64,000 bases of DNA from Pseudomonas sp. 30_B (GTDB lineage: Bacteria > Pseudomonadota > Gammaproteobacteria > Pseudomonadales > Pseudomonadaceae): assembly GCF_017491605.1 (NCBI RefSeq), contig NZ_JAFGYY010000002.1:124001-188000 (forward strand), written 5' to 3'. Shown here piece by piece: positions 41,645 to 51,681 of this stretch. The first letter of the stretch is position 1; every line of letters begins with the position of its first letter. The notes beneath the pieces are model-generated. The model was given only the letters and a program-made list of their open reading frames with translations, was not told the DNA's origin and ran no database searches. The position numbers were made by a program, and so were the translations under genes.

Positions 41645-41654
41645 CGCCAAAGCC

Positions 41655-42068
41655 TCATTGTTTTAGCTTCGCCTGCCGTGCGCGACGTGCCGCCGGTGCC
41701 CAATCGAGCGCGCCGATACGCCACAGGTAGACAAGACCTGCCAACAGAATTGCTATGAAAATGGTTGCCTCGATCAGACCTGCCCAACCGCTTTCACGGA
41801 CGGACACGGACCAGGCGAAGAGGAAGAGGGCTTCGACGTCGAAGATCACAAAGAGCATCGCGACCAGATAGAATTTTGCCGACAGGCGCAGGCGTGCGCT
41901 GCCGGTAGGAACGATCCCGGATTCGAAGGGTTCGTTCTTGCTGCGACCAAATGCCTTACTGCCAAGCAGGCTGGAAACCCCTAGCATGAAGCCGAGCAGG
42001 CCCAGCACTCCTAAAAGGAAGGCGGCGAGTCCCCAGTGTTGAGCTGCAAGTTCAGCTGGATTGGGCAT
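41655..42068 (-). CDS. nuoA: NADH-quinone oxidoreductase subunit A
   Basis: 137 residues with three transmembrane helices; [39 protein letters not shown], split here only by description, is the NuoA signature with the conserved ESG loop and the DVEALFLF helix. It is the first gene of the 13-gene nuo operon. AGGAAGGAGT lies just upstream of the ATG. Confidence 0.95.
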   Translation of the reverse strand: MPNPAELAAQHWGLAAFLLGVLGLLGFMLGVSSLLGSKAFGRSKNEPFESGIVPTGSARLRLSAKFYLVAMLFVIFDVEALFLFAWSVSVRESGWAGLIEATIFIAILLAGLVYLWRIGALDWAPAARRARQAKLKQ

Positions 42069-42510
42069 GCCGATACTCCTTCCTACAAAAACGATTGTCT
42101 TGGGTTCCGGGCTGCAATGGCCCGACTGCGCGAACCCGACAACTCAAGGATAGTGAGCTAAGGGTTCAGGTCATCTTTCCAATTTTATGCCCAAAGCCTT
42201 CTGCAAGTAAATTTTTCCAACACAAACAGACGCTTCTAAAACGGGCAAAAGGCTTTTGCATTTCCGTGAGCCCTTTGCTCGTGCGGTCCTGGGCGCCTAG
42301 TGTGCCGGCACTTGGGCTTTGGTCGAATGGTACTTTGGAGGTATACGGCAGTAATAAATCGGAATTCCATAAATGATAAATATTATCATTTGCAGTGTCG
42401 TATATCCGTAACTTTACTACATATAAGCGGCGAGCCTTTTCTTTCGCCACTTCTGCGGCATTCAATTATCTCCGTGCGGTTTTGTCCGTCGCCCCTCATT
42501 TGGGGTGGAT
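42069..42510 (-). promoter_or_regulatory. AT-rich upstream region of the nuo operon
   Basis: 442 bp with no accepted gene. The part from about 42175 to 42500 is far richer in A and T than its surroundings: only 18 of the 60 bases 42361-42420 are G or C. It must contain the nuo promoter or promoters. It holds a 21-base palindrome at 42371-42391 and GTGCCGGCAC near 42302-42311. The two flanking genes read in the same direction. A 99-codon open frame on the minus strand (42166-42465) has a GGAG 8 bases before its ATG but no recognisable product. Confidence 0.6.
42371..42391. promoter_or_regulatory. Fur-like palindrome upstream of nuoA
   Basis: Nine-base perfect arms (AAATGATAA and TTATCATTT) around ATA. 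The inner 7-1-7 unit TGATAAA-T-ATTATCA (42374-42388) differs from the Fur heptamer pair TGATAAT-x-ATTATCA at one position. It lies about 300 bp before the nuoA start. Binding is not shown. Confidence 0.45.
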
Positions 42511-43002
42511 TCATTTCTTTTTTGTGACCCATACCCAGTGCATTTCGCAGCGAATCGGCTCGCCGCCGGCGGCGTCGATCACGGTTACCTGAATCACGGC
42601 TTCGCCCTTGTCCTCCTCAAGCATCGCGCGACGCTGGTCCGTCGTCAGCGTGGCAATGGCTCGCAGTCCGCCGCTGGCGCGGCGCAGGTAGTCGACCTTG
42701 AGGTGCTTGATCAGCGGCAGCTTGTGATCGGGCAGGTTCATGCCGACCATGCAGCCGCTGGCGGATTCGGCAAGCAGTGCCATGGCGGCCGCGTGCACGC
42801 CGCCGATGTGGTTGCGCACGCGGCGCCGGTTGGCAAGGCTCATCCGCACTTCATCGCAGGAGAGCTTCTGGATGCGTACGTTGGCAGTGCCGGCGAAGCG
42901 CACCTGAGAGCAGAACAGGCGACTCAGTAGTGGCTCGTGAAACTGGCGCGGCAGGCGCTGGATGAGGTGGGCAGCGAGGGCAAGGCGGTTGCGCGTGGGC
43001 AT
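42511..43002 (-). CDS. DUF4442 hotdog-fold thioesterase-like protein
   Basis: 163 residues. The segment NHIGGVHAAAMALLAESASGCMVGMNLPDHKLPLI, read here as NHIGGVHAAAMALL then the rest, is the hotdog central helix with the Gly-rich turn and Glu typical of PaaI-like/DUF4442 proteins. These are usually small acyl-CoA thioesterases, but many are uncharacterised. No signal peptide. It is encoded just upstream of the nuo promoter region on the same strand and about 170 bp from aceA; a terminator for aceA separates them, so it needs its own promoter. Confidence 0.75.
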   Translation of the reverse strand: MPTRNRLALAAHLIQRLPRQFHEPLLSRLFCSQVRFAGTANVRIQKLSCDEVRMSLANRRRVRNHIGGVHAAAMALLAESASGCMVGMNLPDHKLPLIKHLKVDYLRRASGGLRAIATLTTDQRRAMLEEDKGEAVIQVTVIDAAGGEPIRCEMHWVWVTKKK

Positions 43003-43103
43003 GGGCTTTCCAGTTCTTGTGAAAGGGGGCCCGAGGCTGGCATGTCGTCGCGGATATGCCCTTGGCGGGCGGGAGGAGGGCTGCTGGCAACTGGGCCAAG
43101 TGC

Positions 43104-43138
43104 AAAAAGCAGAACCCCGGCCGAAGCCGGGGTTCTGC
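43104..43138 (-). terminator. Terminator of aceA
   Basis: A 13-bp perfect stem (43109-43121 with 43126-43138) around CGAA is followed on the minus strand by five T. A second GC-rich hairpin, CCGGCCCC/GGGGCCGG, lies between it and the aceA stop. Confidence 0.88.
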
Positions 43139-43175
43139 GGTGCCTGCCGGCCCCGAGGGGCCGGTGAGCCAGTTC

Positions 43176-44771
43176 TTAGTGGAACTGGTTCATGGTGTTG
43201 TCTTTACCCGAGGCTTTCAGAGCGGCTTCGCCAGCGAAGTACTCTTTGTGGTTGTCGCCGATGTCCGAGCCAGCCATGTTCTGGTGCTTGACGCAGGCGA
43301 TGCCCTGACGCAGTTCCTGACGCTGCACGCCCTTCACGTAGGCCAGCATGCCCTGGTCGGCGAAGTAGCCCTTGGCCAGGTTGTCGGTGGACAGCGCGGC
43401 GGTGTGGTAGGTCGGCAGGGTGATCAGGTGGTGGAAGATGCCGGCGTGGGCGGAGCCGTCACGCTGGAAGGTACGGATCTTCTCGTCAGCGATCTGAGCC
43501 AGTTCGGTCTCGTCATACTCGACGCTCATCAGCTTGGCGCGGTCGTAGGCGGAAACGTCCTTGCCTTCGGCGACGAACGCATCGAACACCTGCTGGCGGA
43601 AGTTCAGGGTCCAGTTGAACGACGGGCTGTTGTTGTACACCAGCTTGGCGTTCGGGATGACCTGACGGATGCGGTCAACCATGCCCTTGATCTGGCCAAC
43701 GTGCGGCTTCTCGGTTTCGATCCACAGCAGGTCGGCGCCGTTCTGCAGCGAGGTGATGCAGTCGAGGACGCAACGGTCTTCACCGGTGCCCTTGCGGAAC
43801 TGGAACAGGTTGGAAGCCAGGCGCTTGGGACGCAGCAGCTTGCCGCCGCGGTTGATCACCACGTCGCCGTTCTGCAGGTCGGAAGCGGAGATTTCTTCGC
43901 AATCCAGGAAAGCGTTGTACTGGTCGCCCAGGTCGCCCGGCTCGCGGGTCACGGCGATCTGCTTGGTCAGGCCGGCGCCCAGGGAGTCGGTACGAGCGAC
44001 GATCACGCCGTCGTCGATGCCCAGCTCGAGGAACGCGTAGCGAACGGCGTTGATCTTGGCGAGGAAGTCTTCGTGCGGAACGGTCACTTTGCCGTCCTGG
44101 TGGCCGCACTGCTTCTCGTCGGAAACCTGGTTCTCGATCTGGATGCAGCAGGCACCGGCTTCGATCATCTTCTTGGCCAGCAGATAGGTCGCCTCGGCGT
44201 TACCGAAACCGGCGTCGATGTCGGCGATGATCGGTACCACGTGGGTTTCGAAGTTGTCGATCTGGGCCTGTACTTCGGCTTCCTTGGCCTTGTCGCCGGC
44301 AGCGCGGGCGGAGTCCAGGGCGGTGAACAGCAGGTCCAGTTCGCGGGCGTCAGCCTGGCGCAGGAAGGTGTAGAGCTCTTCGATCAGGCCGGCAACAGCG
44401 GTCTTCTCGTGCATCGACTGGTCCGGCAGCGGGCCGAAGTCGGAGCGCAGGGCGGCAACCATCCAGCCGGACAGGTAGAGGTAGCGCTTGTTGGTGGTCT
44501 TCAGGTGCTTCTTGATGGAGATCAGCTTCTGCTGACCAATGAAGCCGTGCCAGCAGCCCAGGGACTGGGTGTAGACGGAAGCGTCCGCATCGTACTCAGC
44601 CATGTCCTTGCGCATGATGGCTGCGGTGTACTTGGCGATTTCCAGACCGGTCTTGAAGCGGTTCTGGACGCGCATGCGGGCAGCGTACTCGGGGTTGATC
44701 GCGCTCCAGCTGTTGCCGTTCTTCTCTTTGAGCGCGGCGACTGCTTTGATCTCGTTCTGATATGCGGACAT
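43176..44771 (-). CDS. aceA: Isocitrate lyase
   Basis: 531 residues, the long Pseudomonas subclass rather than the 430-residue E. coli type. The catalytic cysteine is Cys222 in KQCGHQDGK, where E. coli reads KKCGH. Other active-site parts visible are the IADIDAGFG metal site (181-190), IQIENQ and YNNSPSFNW. The enzyme splits isocitrate to succinate and glyoxylate, first step of the glyoxylate shunt, needed on acetate and fatty acids. The ATG at 44771 has GAAGGA 7 bases upstream. Both competing isocitrate dehydrogenases are encoded 8-10 kb away. About 500 bp of non-coding DNA precede it. Confidence 0.95.
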   Translation of the reverse strand: MSAYQNEIKAVAALKEKNGNSWSAINPEYAARMRVQNRFKTGLEIAKYTAAIMRKDMAEYDADASVYTQSLGCWHGFIGQQKLISIKKHLKTTNKRYLYLSGWMVAALRSDFGPLPDQSMHEKTAVAGLIEELYTFLRQADARELDLLFTALDSARAAGDKAKEAEVQAQIDNFETHVVPIIADIDAGFGNAEATYLLAKKMIEAGACCIQIENQVSDEKQCGHQDGKVTVPHEDFLAKINAVRYAFLELGIDDGVIVARTDSLGAGLTKQIAVTREPGDLGDQYNAFLDCEEISASDLQNGDVVINRGGKLLRPKRLASNLFQFRKGTGEDRCVLDCITSLQNGADLLWIETEKPHVGQIKGMVDRIRQVIPNAKLVYNNSPSFNWTLNFRQQVFDAFVAEGKDVSAYDRAKLMSVEYDETELAQIADEKIRTFQRDGSAHAGIFHHLITLPTYHTAALSTDNLAKGYFADQGMLAYVKGVQRQELRQGIACVKHQNMAGSDIGDNHKEYFAGEAALKASGKDNTMNQFH

Positions 44772-45281
44772 GGCCAATCCTTCAAAAGAATGTGTTTGGT
44801 TAAGCACCGACTACCCACATGAAACCGCACCTGAACGGTACTGACTGCGGGTTGCTCGCCGCGGGATGGCGAAGGGGCGACCGAAAGAAGGAGTGACGCT
44901 GGAGGAGTGGGGTGGCGCGGCGGTACAGACGGGTGACTGCAGCGGTGGCATCCAGAATCGCTTGCCGGCTCGTGGCAGCCGTTGGGCGATGGTGGACGGC
45001 TGAATCCGTCACGTCGTGCTGTTACTCAGGCTTGCTTCCCCGTCCCTCAGGACAACCTCTTGCCAGTCGCAACCTCGTCGATCCGCCTTGTGGGCTTAAC
45101 AACACGAACCGGCGCGACAGGTACGTCGCTGGCGCGGTCCGGAGGGCTTTGAGGCCCTCTGGTTAGCGGGAGCGAGGCCATCATGCACGTTCAAACGAGC
45201 GTTCGTCAAACGTTTTGTAGTGTTTTTTTTGGACTACTACACGAAGGTCTAAGGGGGACTGGCAAGTCACCTACGGAAGGC
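44772..45281 (-). promoter_or_regulatory. 510-bp upstream region of aceA
   Basis: No gene is seen. The far end (45187-45240) holds a cluster of overlapping palindromes: AAACGTTT at 45208-45215, CAAAC-GAGC-GTTCG at 45192-45205, and a TGTAGT/ACTACA pair around a run of eight T (45223-45230). A hairpin GAGGGC/GCCCTC lies at 45142-45159. If the promoter described at 45180-45209 is used, aceA has a leader of about 400 bases. Confidence 0.5.
45180..45209 (-). promoter_or_regulatory. Candidate sigma-70 promoter of aceA
   Basis: On the minus strand TTGACG (45209-45204) and CATGAT (45185-45180) are separated by 18 bases and match the -35 and -10 consensus at 5 and 4 of 6 positions. An A8 tract lies upstream, where an UP element would be. 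The spacer and -35 overlap the CAAAC/GTTCG palindrome. Confidence 0.4.
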
Positions 45282-46097
45282 TTAGTCGACGACGTCGACC
45301 TTCACTCGCAGGTTGCTGTCGTTGCGGCCCTGGGTGCTGTACTGGCGGGCGAAGCCGCTCTGGGTGCTCTGGTTGCTCTGGCTGACGCCGCCGACTTCGA
45401 TCCACTGGCCGAGCGGGCCGCTGATGCTGGTCTCGGTCGAGCTGGTGTTCATCGAACCCTGATAGTTGCCGTTGAAGCGGTCGTTGCGGGTGCTCAGGGT
45501 GATGTGCACGAGGTTGCCGGTGAGGCTGGCGGTCACGTACATGCCCTGGTTGGCGTCGCGGTACTCGGTCTGGCTGTAGACCTGGCCGTAGGGGCCGATG
45601 CCGGCGTTGGTCACGGGCTGGCTCTGGCCGATCTGGATGAACGCCGGCGAGCCCTCGGTGGCGCGCACCTGCTGGGTGCCGCCGCCGCGGCTGTTGGTGG
45701 AGCGGTTGATGATGCGCACCTGGTCGCGGCCATTCACCTCGCCTCGGCCGGTCTGGATTTCCACGTTGCCGGCGCTGACCGAGCCGTTCACCGAGTAGCC
45801 GCTCTGGTCGCTCCGGCTGCCGTCGCTGGTGTCGACGCTGATCAGCAGCTGGTGGGGGCGGGTGTCCAGTTGGCTGAGAACGCCTTGCAGCTCGCGGATC
45901 TTCGTCAGCTCGGCATTGACGATCAGCTGGTTGCCATAGGCGGTGACCCGGCCTTCGTTGCCCACTACCGATTGCGCTACCGGCAGCATCTCTTCGGCGG
46001 TGCGGTAGTTGAGCGGGATGACCTCGGTGCGCGGATCGGCAATGGCAGCCAGGCTGATGCCGCAGGCGAGGAGCAGGGCGAGAGGGTGTCGGGTCAA
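45282..46097 (-). CDS. Orphan secretin N-domain protein
   Basis: 271 residues with a signal peptide (cleavage near residue 20). Residues about 24-90 (EVIPLNYRTAEEMLPVAQSVVG through LSQLDTRPHQLLISVD) form a secretin N1/NolW-like domain of type II/III secretion pores and pilus secretins. The remainder is Ser/Asn/Gln/Gly-rich and beta-like, and the secretin pore domain is absent, so it cannot form a pore itself. No other secretion genes are near. It is the last gene of a four-gene operon with roxA, overlapping the preceding gene by 4 bp. Function unknown; a periplasmic partner of an outside secretin is possible. Confidence 0.75.
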   Translation of the reverse strand: MTRHPLALLLACGISLAAIADPRTEVIPLNYRTAEEMLPVAQSVVGNEGRVTAYGNQLIVNAELTKIRELQGVLSQLDTRPHQLLISVDTSDGSRSDQSGYSVNGSVSAGNVEIQTGRGEVNGRDQVRIINRSTNSRGGGTQQVRATEGSPAFIQIGQSQPVTNAGIGPYGQVYSQTEYRDANQGMYVTASLTGNLVHITLSTRNDRFNGNYQGSMNTSSTETSISGPLGQWIEVGGVSQSNQSTQSGFARQYSTQGRNDSNLRVKVDVVD

Positions 46098-46720
46098 AGC
46101 AGGAAGCTCCGCAGGTTCGGGTCGAGGAGGCTGGTATTCCAGGTCTGTTCGAACTGTTCCAGCAGCTGGCGGGTGCGGCCAGGGTTGTTGTAGTGGGCAT
46201 AGCCGGCATGGTCACCCGGTTCCGGGCGCAATAGCAGGCCGCAGTCGTCGGCCAGCACGAAGGCATGCTCTTCGCTGGGATAGTCGGGGTTGATCCGGCG
46301 GATCTGGCAGTAGCTGGACAGGCGCCGGCTGAGATTCAGCAGGCGGTGGCCTTCCTTCACGGCGCGGCTGCTGTCGCGCACCAGGATCATCAGGCGGTTG
46401 CGCGGGTTGCCCAGCAGCAACCGGGTGCAGGCCTCCTGGATGCTGCTGTGGTGATACAGCCAGGGCTCCAGGTCGGGGGTGTAGAGGTAGAGCGTGCGCT
46501 GCGCCTGTTGCATCAGTGCCAGGGCGTGGGCGCGGGCGTCCTCTGGCTTGTTGAAGCGGTGCAGCTGGTCGCCTTCGCCAAGGCGGAACGGAGCGGGCTC
46601 CAGTGCCTCGGGGGGCAGGGCTTCGCTGGGCGGGTTATGGACGATGAAGCGCCCCGGAGACTGAAACTCGATGTCCGGCAGTTCTTCCGGCGGATCGTCT
46701 TGTTCCGGGGCGTTGTCCAT
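46094..46720 (-). CDS. DUF7931/phospholipase D-like domain protein
   Basis: 208 residues, no signal peptide, with an acidic Pro-rich N-terminus (DDPPEELPD). The body resembles one half of a phospholipase D fold: a helix with QQAQRTLYLYTPDLEPWLY, then RLMILVRDSSRAVKEGHRLLNLSRRLSS, a layout seen in DUF7931 proteins. I find no HKD motif, so catalysis is not expected. The stop overlaps the secretin-domain gene by 4 bp; it starts 9 bp after the GNAT gene. Assignment to DUF7931 is from memory and moderate. Confidence 0.6.
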   Translation of the reverse strand: MDNAPEQDDPPEELPDIEFQSPGRFIVHNPPSEALPPEALEPAPFRLGEGDQLHRFNKPEDARAHALALMQQAQRTLYLYTPDLEPWLYHHSSIQEACTRLLLGNPRNRLMILVRDSSRAVKEGHRLLNLSRRLSSYCQIRRINPDYPSEEHAFVLADDCGLLLRPEPGDHAGYAHYNNPGRTRQLLEQFEQTWNTSLLDPNLRSFLL

Positions 46721-46729
46721 CTCGATGCC

Positions 46730-47158
46730 TCAGTCGCTTTCGCGCACCATGTCCACGTGGGGAAGGCCGGCGTCGAGGAATTCGCCGCTGGCTACCTTGA
46801 AGCCTAGCCGCTCGTAGAAGGGGATGGCGTAGACCTGGGCGGTCAACAGCTGGCGTTTCAGGCCCTGGCTTTCGGCTTGCTCGATGACGGCACGCATCAG
46901 CAGGTCGCCGACCTTCAGGCCGCGCCAGTCCTTGAGTACGGAAACGCGGCCGATGTGCCCGTCCGGCAGGAGGCGGGCGGTGCCGATGGCGTAGTCGCCT
47001 TCGAAGGCCAGGAAGTGCACGGCTTCGACATCCTCGGCGTCCCATTCGAGTTCCGGCGGCACCGATTGCTCGGCGATGAACACCGCCTCGCGAATGCGCC
47101 GCAGGTCGGCATTATCCTTTTGCCAGTCCGCCACGCGAACCCTGATCTTGCTACTCAT
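46730..47158 (-). CDS. GNAT family N-acetyltransferase
   Basis: 142 residues with the GNAT fold: VFIAEQSVPPELEWDAEDVEAVHFLAF at the N-terminus, motif A as GRVSVLKDWRGLKVGDLLM (acetyl-CoA pyrophosphate loop RGLKVG instead of the classical RGxGxG/A) and a C-terminal YERLGF. ElaA-like members acetylate small molecules or protein N-termini; substrate unknown. It overlaps the end of roxA by 8 bp, so translation is coupled. Confidence 0.85.
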   Translation of the reverse strand: MSSKIRVRVADWQKDNADLRRIREAVFIAEQSVPPELEWDAEDVEAVHFLAFEGDYAIGTARLLPDGHIGRVSVLKDWRGLKVGDLLMRAVIEQAESQGLKRQLLTAQVYAIPFYERLGFKVASGEFLDAGLPHVDMVRESD

Positions 47159-48326
47159 CGGCGAACTCCAGACTGCCTTGTTTGATCAGTTCTCCCACGA
47201 GCTTACGCCCATCCTCATCGGCCAGCCATTGGCCGAGATTGCCTTCGTGCAGCGATTCGGCCGAGCACACCAGCTTGAGCAGTTCGCGCAGTTTCTCCGG
47301 CAGCACGACGGTCTGGCCGCTGGCGAACAGCAGCAGGCCGACGTCCACTTCGCTCCAGGCCAGGCGCGCGCTGGGGTTGCGGATCAGTACGGCGCCGTCG
47401 GTGATTGCGGCGGTCAGTTCGTCTTCCTCGATCTCTTCGCCCGCGACCAGTTCCGGGTAGCGCGGTTCGGTCATGAACTGGCCGAACCAGGTGAGCAGCA
47501 GGCGCTCGTCGCTCATGTGTTCCTGCAGCAGGTTCTTCAGGCGATCGAGGGCGTCGCGCTGGATCTTGTGCTGGTCTTCTTCGCCTTTGACTGCGACCAT
47601 GCCGGCGTCGCTGTAGCGCTCTTCATCGGAGAGAAACTGGGCGAGGAAGTCGGTGAAGTGGGTCAGCACTTCGGCGGCGCTGGGGGCGCGGAAGCCGACC
47701 GAGTAGGTCATGCAGTCGTCTTCGGCGATGCCGTAATGGGCGATGCGCGGCGGCAGGTAGAGCATGTCGCCGGGTTCCAGCACCCATTCGGCGCTCTCTT
47801 CGAATTCGGCGAGGATGCGCAGGTCGGCGTGGGGCAGCAGGGGGCTGCTGGCGTCGCAGGTCTGGCCGATCTTCCAGCGGCGATGGCCGTGGCCCTGGAG
47901 GAGGAACACGTCGTAGTTGTCGAAGTGCGGGCCTACACCACCGCCGGGCGCGGCGTAGCTGATCATCACGTCGTCGATGCGCCAGCTGGGCAGGAACTTG
48001 AAGTGCTCCAGCAACTCGGCGACTTCCGGGATGAACTGGTCGACAGCCTGCACCAGCAGGGTCCAGTCACGCTCGGGCAGGTCCTTGAAGGCGTCTTCCT
48101 TGAACGGGCCGCGACGCAGCTCCCAGGGGCTGTCGCCGTGCTCGACGACGATGCGCGACTCGATCATCTCTTCCAGGGCGAGGCCGGCCAGTTCGTCAGG
48201 GTCCAGCGGGCTCTTGAAGTCGGGGATGGCCTGGCGCACCAGCAAGGGCTTTTTCTGCCAGTAATCGCGGAGGAATTCGTCGGCGCTGATGCCGCCCAGA
48301 AGCTGAAGAGGAATAGCAGGATTCAT
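47151..48326 (-). CDS. roxA: 50S ribosomal protein uL16 3-hydroxylase RoxA
   Basis: 391 residues, JmjC-type cupin oxygenase. Fe(II) ligands His134 and Asp136 (GPHFDNYD) and His197 (PRIAHYG) are present, with a C-terminal winged-helix-like domain as in YcfD/RoxA. The enzyme uses 2-oxoglutarate and O2 to hydroxylate an arginine of ribosomal protein L16. Start at 48326 with AAGGAC upstream. It heads an operon of four genes and is divided from purB by a terminator. Confidence 0.9.
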   Translation of the reverse strand: MNPAIPLQLLGGISADEFLRDYWQKKPLLVRQAIPDFKSPLDPDELAGLALEEMIESRIVVEHGDSPWELRRGPFKEDAFKDLPERDWTLLVQAVDQFIPEVAELLEHFKFLPSWRIDDVMISYAAPGGGVGPHFDNYDVFLLQGHGHRRWKIGQTCDASSPLLPHADLRILAEFEESAEWVLEPGDMLYLPPRIAHYGIAEDDCMTYSVGFRAPSAAEVLTHFTDFLAQFLSDEERYSDAGMVAVKGEEDQHKIQRDALDRLKNLLQEHMSDERLLLTWFGQFMTEPRYPELVAGEEIEEDELTAAITDGAVLIRNPSARLAWSEVDVGLLLFASGQTVVLPEKLRELLKLVCSAESLHEGNLGQWLADEDGRKLVGELIKQGSLEFADE

Positions 48327-48341
48327 GGTTAAGTCCTTGAA

Positions 48342-48368
48342 ACAAAAACGCCCGGCACAGCCGGGCGT
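48342..48368 (-). terminator. Terminator of purB
   Basis: An 8-bp stem (48349-48356 with 48360-48367) around ACA is followed on the minus strand by TTTTTGTTT. It overlaps the leader of roxA, so roxA is probably started close by. Confidence 0.8.
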
Positions 48369-48386
48369 GCAAAGTCAGGGCGAATC

Positions 48387-49817
<1,431 letters not shown>

Positions 49818-49852
49818 TCAGGTCGCCTTTGCGGCGACCGGCAGGAGGTGTT

Positions 49853-50473
49853 TCAGCCGCGCAACAAGGGGCGCAGTTCGTTGAGCATTTTCTTCCGCGC
49901 GAACAGCATCTGCCAGCGGTTGCCGCCGAGCTGTCGCCACAGGCGCGCGGAGCGGATGCCGGCCAGCAGCAGGGCGCGGATGCGCGCGGCGTTGGCGTTG
50001 ATCTGCAGGTGACGCATGTCGCCGTGCACCTGGATGCGCTGACGGAAGGTGCTCAGGGTGTCCTGGTAGAGACCGGCGCAGGAGGCGATGACGTTCTCGT
50101 GGACCAGGCCGAAGTGCTGCACCTGCTGCTGGATCTGGTCCAGGCGGCTACCCATGATGTCGAGCATGTCGTCGCGCTTGTTCAGCTGGCGTTCCAGGCC
50201 GATCAGCGACAGGGCGTAGCGCAGCGGCTCGCGCTGCAGGCTGTTGGGGTCGCGCTCGAGCGCGCTGACCAGGGCGCGGAAGCCTTCGCGCAGGTTGGCG
50301 GTATCGCCGCCATAGACATCGAGGGTGGTTTTCGGGTCGCGCACCAGCAGGCTGCCGAGCATGCAGCGCAGCGGCGCCTCGGGGATCTGGCCGGTGCGGG
50401 CGAGACGGTCTACCAATGCTGCGGATTCGAAAACGCCGGAGAGGGCAATGATCTGGTCGTGCAGATCGCTCAT
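49853..50473 (-). CDS. hflD: High frequency lysogenization protein HflD homologue
   Basis: 206 residues, all-helical. It matches the HflD family, found between mnmA (ycfB) and purB in gammaproteobacteria; E. coli HflD binds lambda CII and lies at the inner-membrane face. No signal peptide. It overlaps the mnmA stop by 4 bp, so both are co-translated. A GC-rich hairpin at 49821-49839 lies after the stop, without a T run. The cellular role outside phage infection is unknown. Confidence 0.88.
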   Translation of the reverse strand: MSDLHDQIIALSGVFESAALVDRLARTGQIPEAPLRCMLGSLLVRDPKTTLDVYGGDTANLREGFRALVSALERDPNSLQREPLRYALSLIGLERQLNKRDDMLDIMGSRLDQIQQQVQHFGLVHENVIASCAGLYQDTLSTFRQRIQVHGDMRHLQINANAARIRALLLAGIRSARLWRQLGGNRWQMLFARKKMLNELRPLLRG

Positions 50474-51609
50474 GCGGTTTCCTTAGCGAACGCGGGTTCT
50501 GCGGATTCGATGACGCCGCCGCCGAGACAGATCTCGCCGTCGTAGAAGACTACGGACTGGCCGGGGGTAACGGCGCGCTGCGGCTCGTCGAACACCGCGC
50601 GGTAGCCGTTGGCGGTGCGTTCCAGCACGCAGTCCTGGTCGGCCTGGCGGTAGCGCACCTTGGCGCGAAGAGCCTTGGGCTGGTCCAGGTCGATGGGGTT
50701 GACCCAGTAGATGTGCGAGGCGTGCAGCGCGCGGGAGAACAGCCAGGGGTGGTCGTTGCCCTGGCCGACGACCAGGACGTTGCGCGCCAGGTCTTTCTCC
50801 AGCACGTACCAGGGGCTGTCATCGGCGTTCTTCAGGCCGCCGATGCCCAGGCCCTGGCGCTGGCCGATGGTGTGGTACATCAGGCCGACATGCTTGCCGA
50901 TGACGGTGCCGTCGGTGGTTTCGATGTCGCCCGGCTGGGCCGGCAGGTACTGCTTGAGGAAGTCGCTGAAGCGGCGTTCGCCGATGAAGCAGATGCCGGT
51001 GGAGTCCTTCTTCTTCGCGGTGGCCAGGCCGTATTTCTCGGCGATGGCGCGCACTTCGGGCTTCTCCAGTTCGCCGACCGGGAACAGGGTCTTGCCGATC
51101 TGCTCGCCGCCTACGGCGTGGAGGAAGTAGCTCTGGTCCTTGTTCGGGTCCAGGCCCTTGAGCAGTTCACTGCGGCCGTCGATGTCGCGGCGGCGCACGT
51201 AGTGGCCGGTGGCGATCAGGTCGGCGCCCAGGGCGAGGGCGTAGTCGAGGAAGGCTTTGAACTTGATCTCGCGGTTGCAGAGGATGTCCGGGTTCGGCGT
51301 TCGGCCGGCCTTGTACTCCTCGAGGAAGTGCTCGAAGACGTTGTCCCAGTATTCCGCGGCGAAGTTGGCGGTGTGCAGTTTGATGCCGATGCGGTCGCAG
51401 ACGGCCTGGGCATCGGCCAGGTCGGTCATGGCGGTGCAGTATTCGGTGCCGTCGTCTTCTTCCCAGTTCTTCATGAACAGGCCTTCCACCTGGTAGCCCT
51501 GTTCCTTGAGGAGGAGGGCGGAGACGGAAGAGTCCACGCCGCCGGACATGCCGACGATGACGCGGGTGTTCTGCGGGCTTTTCAGCGAAGAAGGGGTGGA
51601 ATCAGGCAT
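50470..51609 (-). CDS. mnmA: tRNA-specific 2-thiouridylase MnmA
   Basis: 379 residues. PP-loop [10 protein letters not shown] (20-29) binds ATP; the catalytic cysteines are in NPDILCNRE and [10 protein letters not shown]. MnmA thiolates U34 of tRNA-Lys, -Glu and -Gln with sulphur from the Tus relay. Overlaps hflD by 4 bp. The NUDIX gene lies 72 bp upstream on the same strand. Confidence 0.95.
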   Translation of the reverse strand: MPDSTPSSLKSPQNTRVIVGMSGGVDSSVSALLLKEQGYQVEGLFMKNWEEDDGTEYCTAMTDLADAQAVCDRIGIKLHTANFAAEYWDNVFEHFLEEYKAGRTPNPDILCNREIKFKAFLDYALALGADLIATGHYVRRRDIDGRSELLKGLDPNKDQSYFLHAVGGEQIGKTLFPVGELEKPEVRAIAEKYGLATAKKKDSTGICFIGERRFSDFLKQYLPAQPGDIETTDGTVIGKHVGLMYHTIGQRQGLGIGGLKNADDSPWYVLEKDLARNVLVVGQGNDHPWLFSRALHASHIYWVNPIDLDQPKALRAKVRYRQADQDCVLERTANGYRAVFDEPQRAVTPGQSVVFYDGEICLGGGVIESAEPAFAKETA

Positions 51610-51681
51610 GGCGGCGCATCACGGGTGCAGGTAAAGGCGGGGATTCTACCAGAGCTGAGCGGCTGAGGCTCGGCTGCGGGC

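Noticed and set aside
45221..45245. T8 tract after a short palindrome as a rightward terminator
   Set aside because: No gene reads rightwards into it. It fits better as an A-tract UP element of a leftward aceA promoter.
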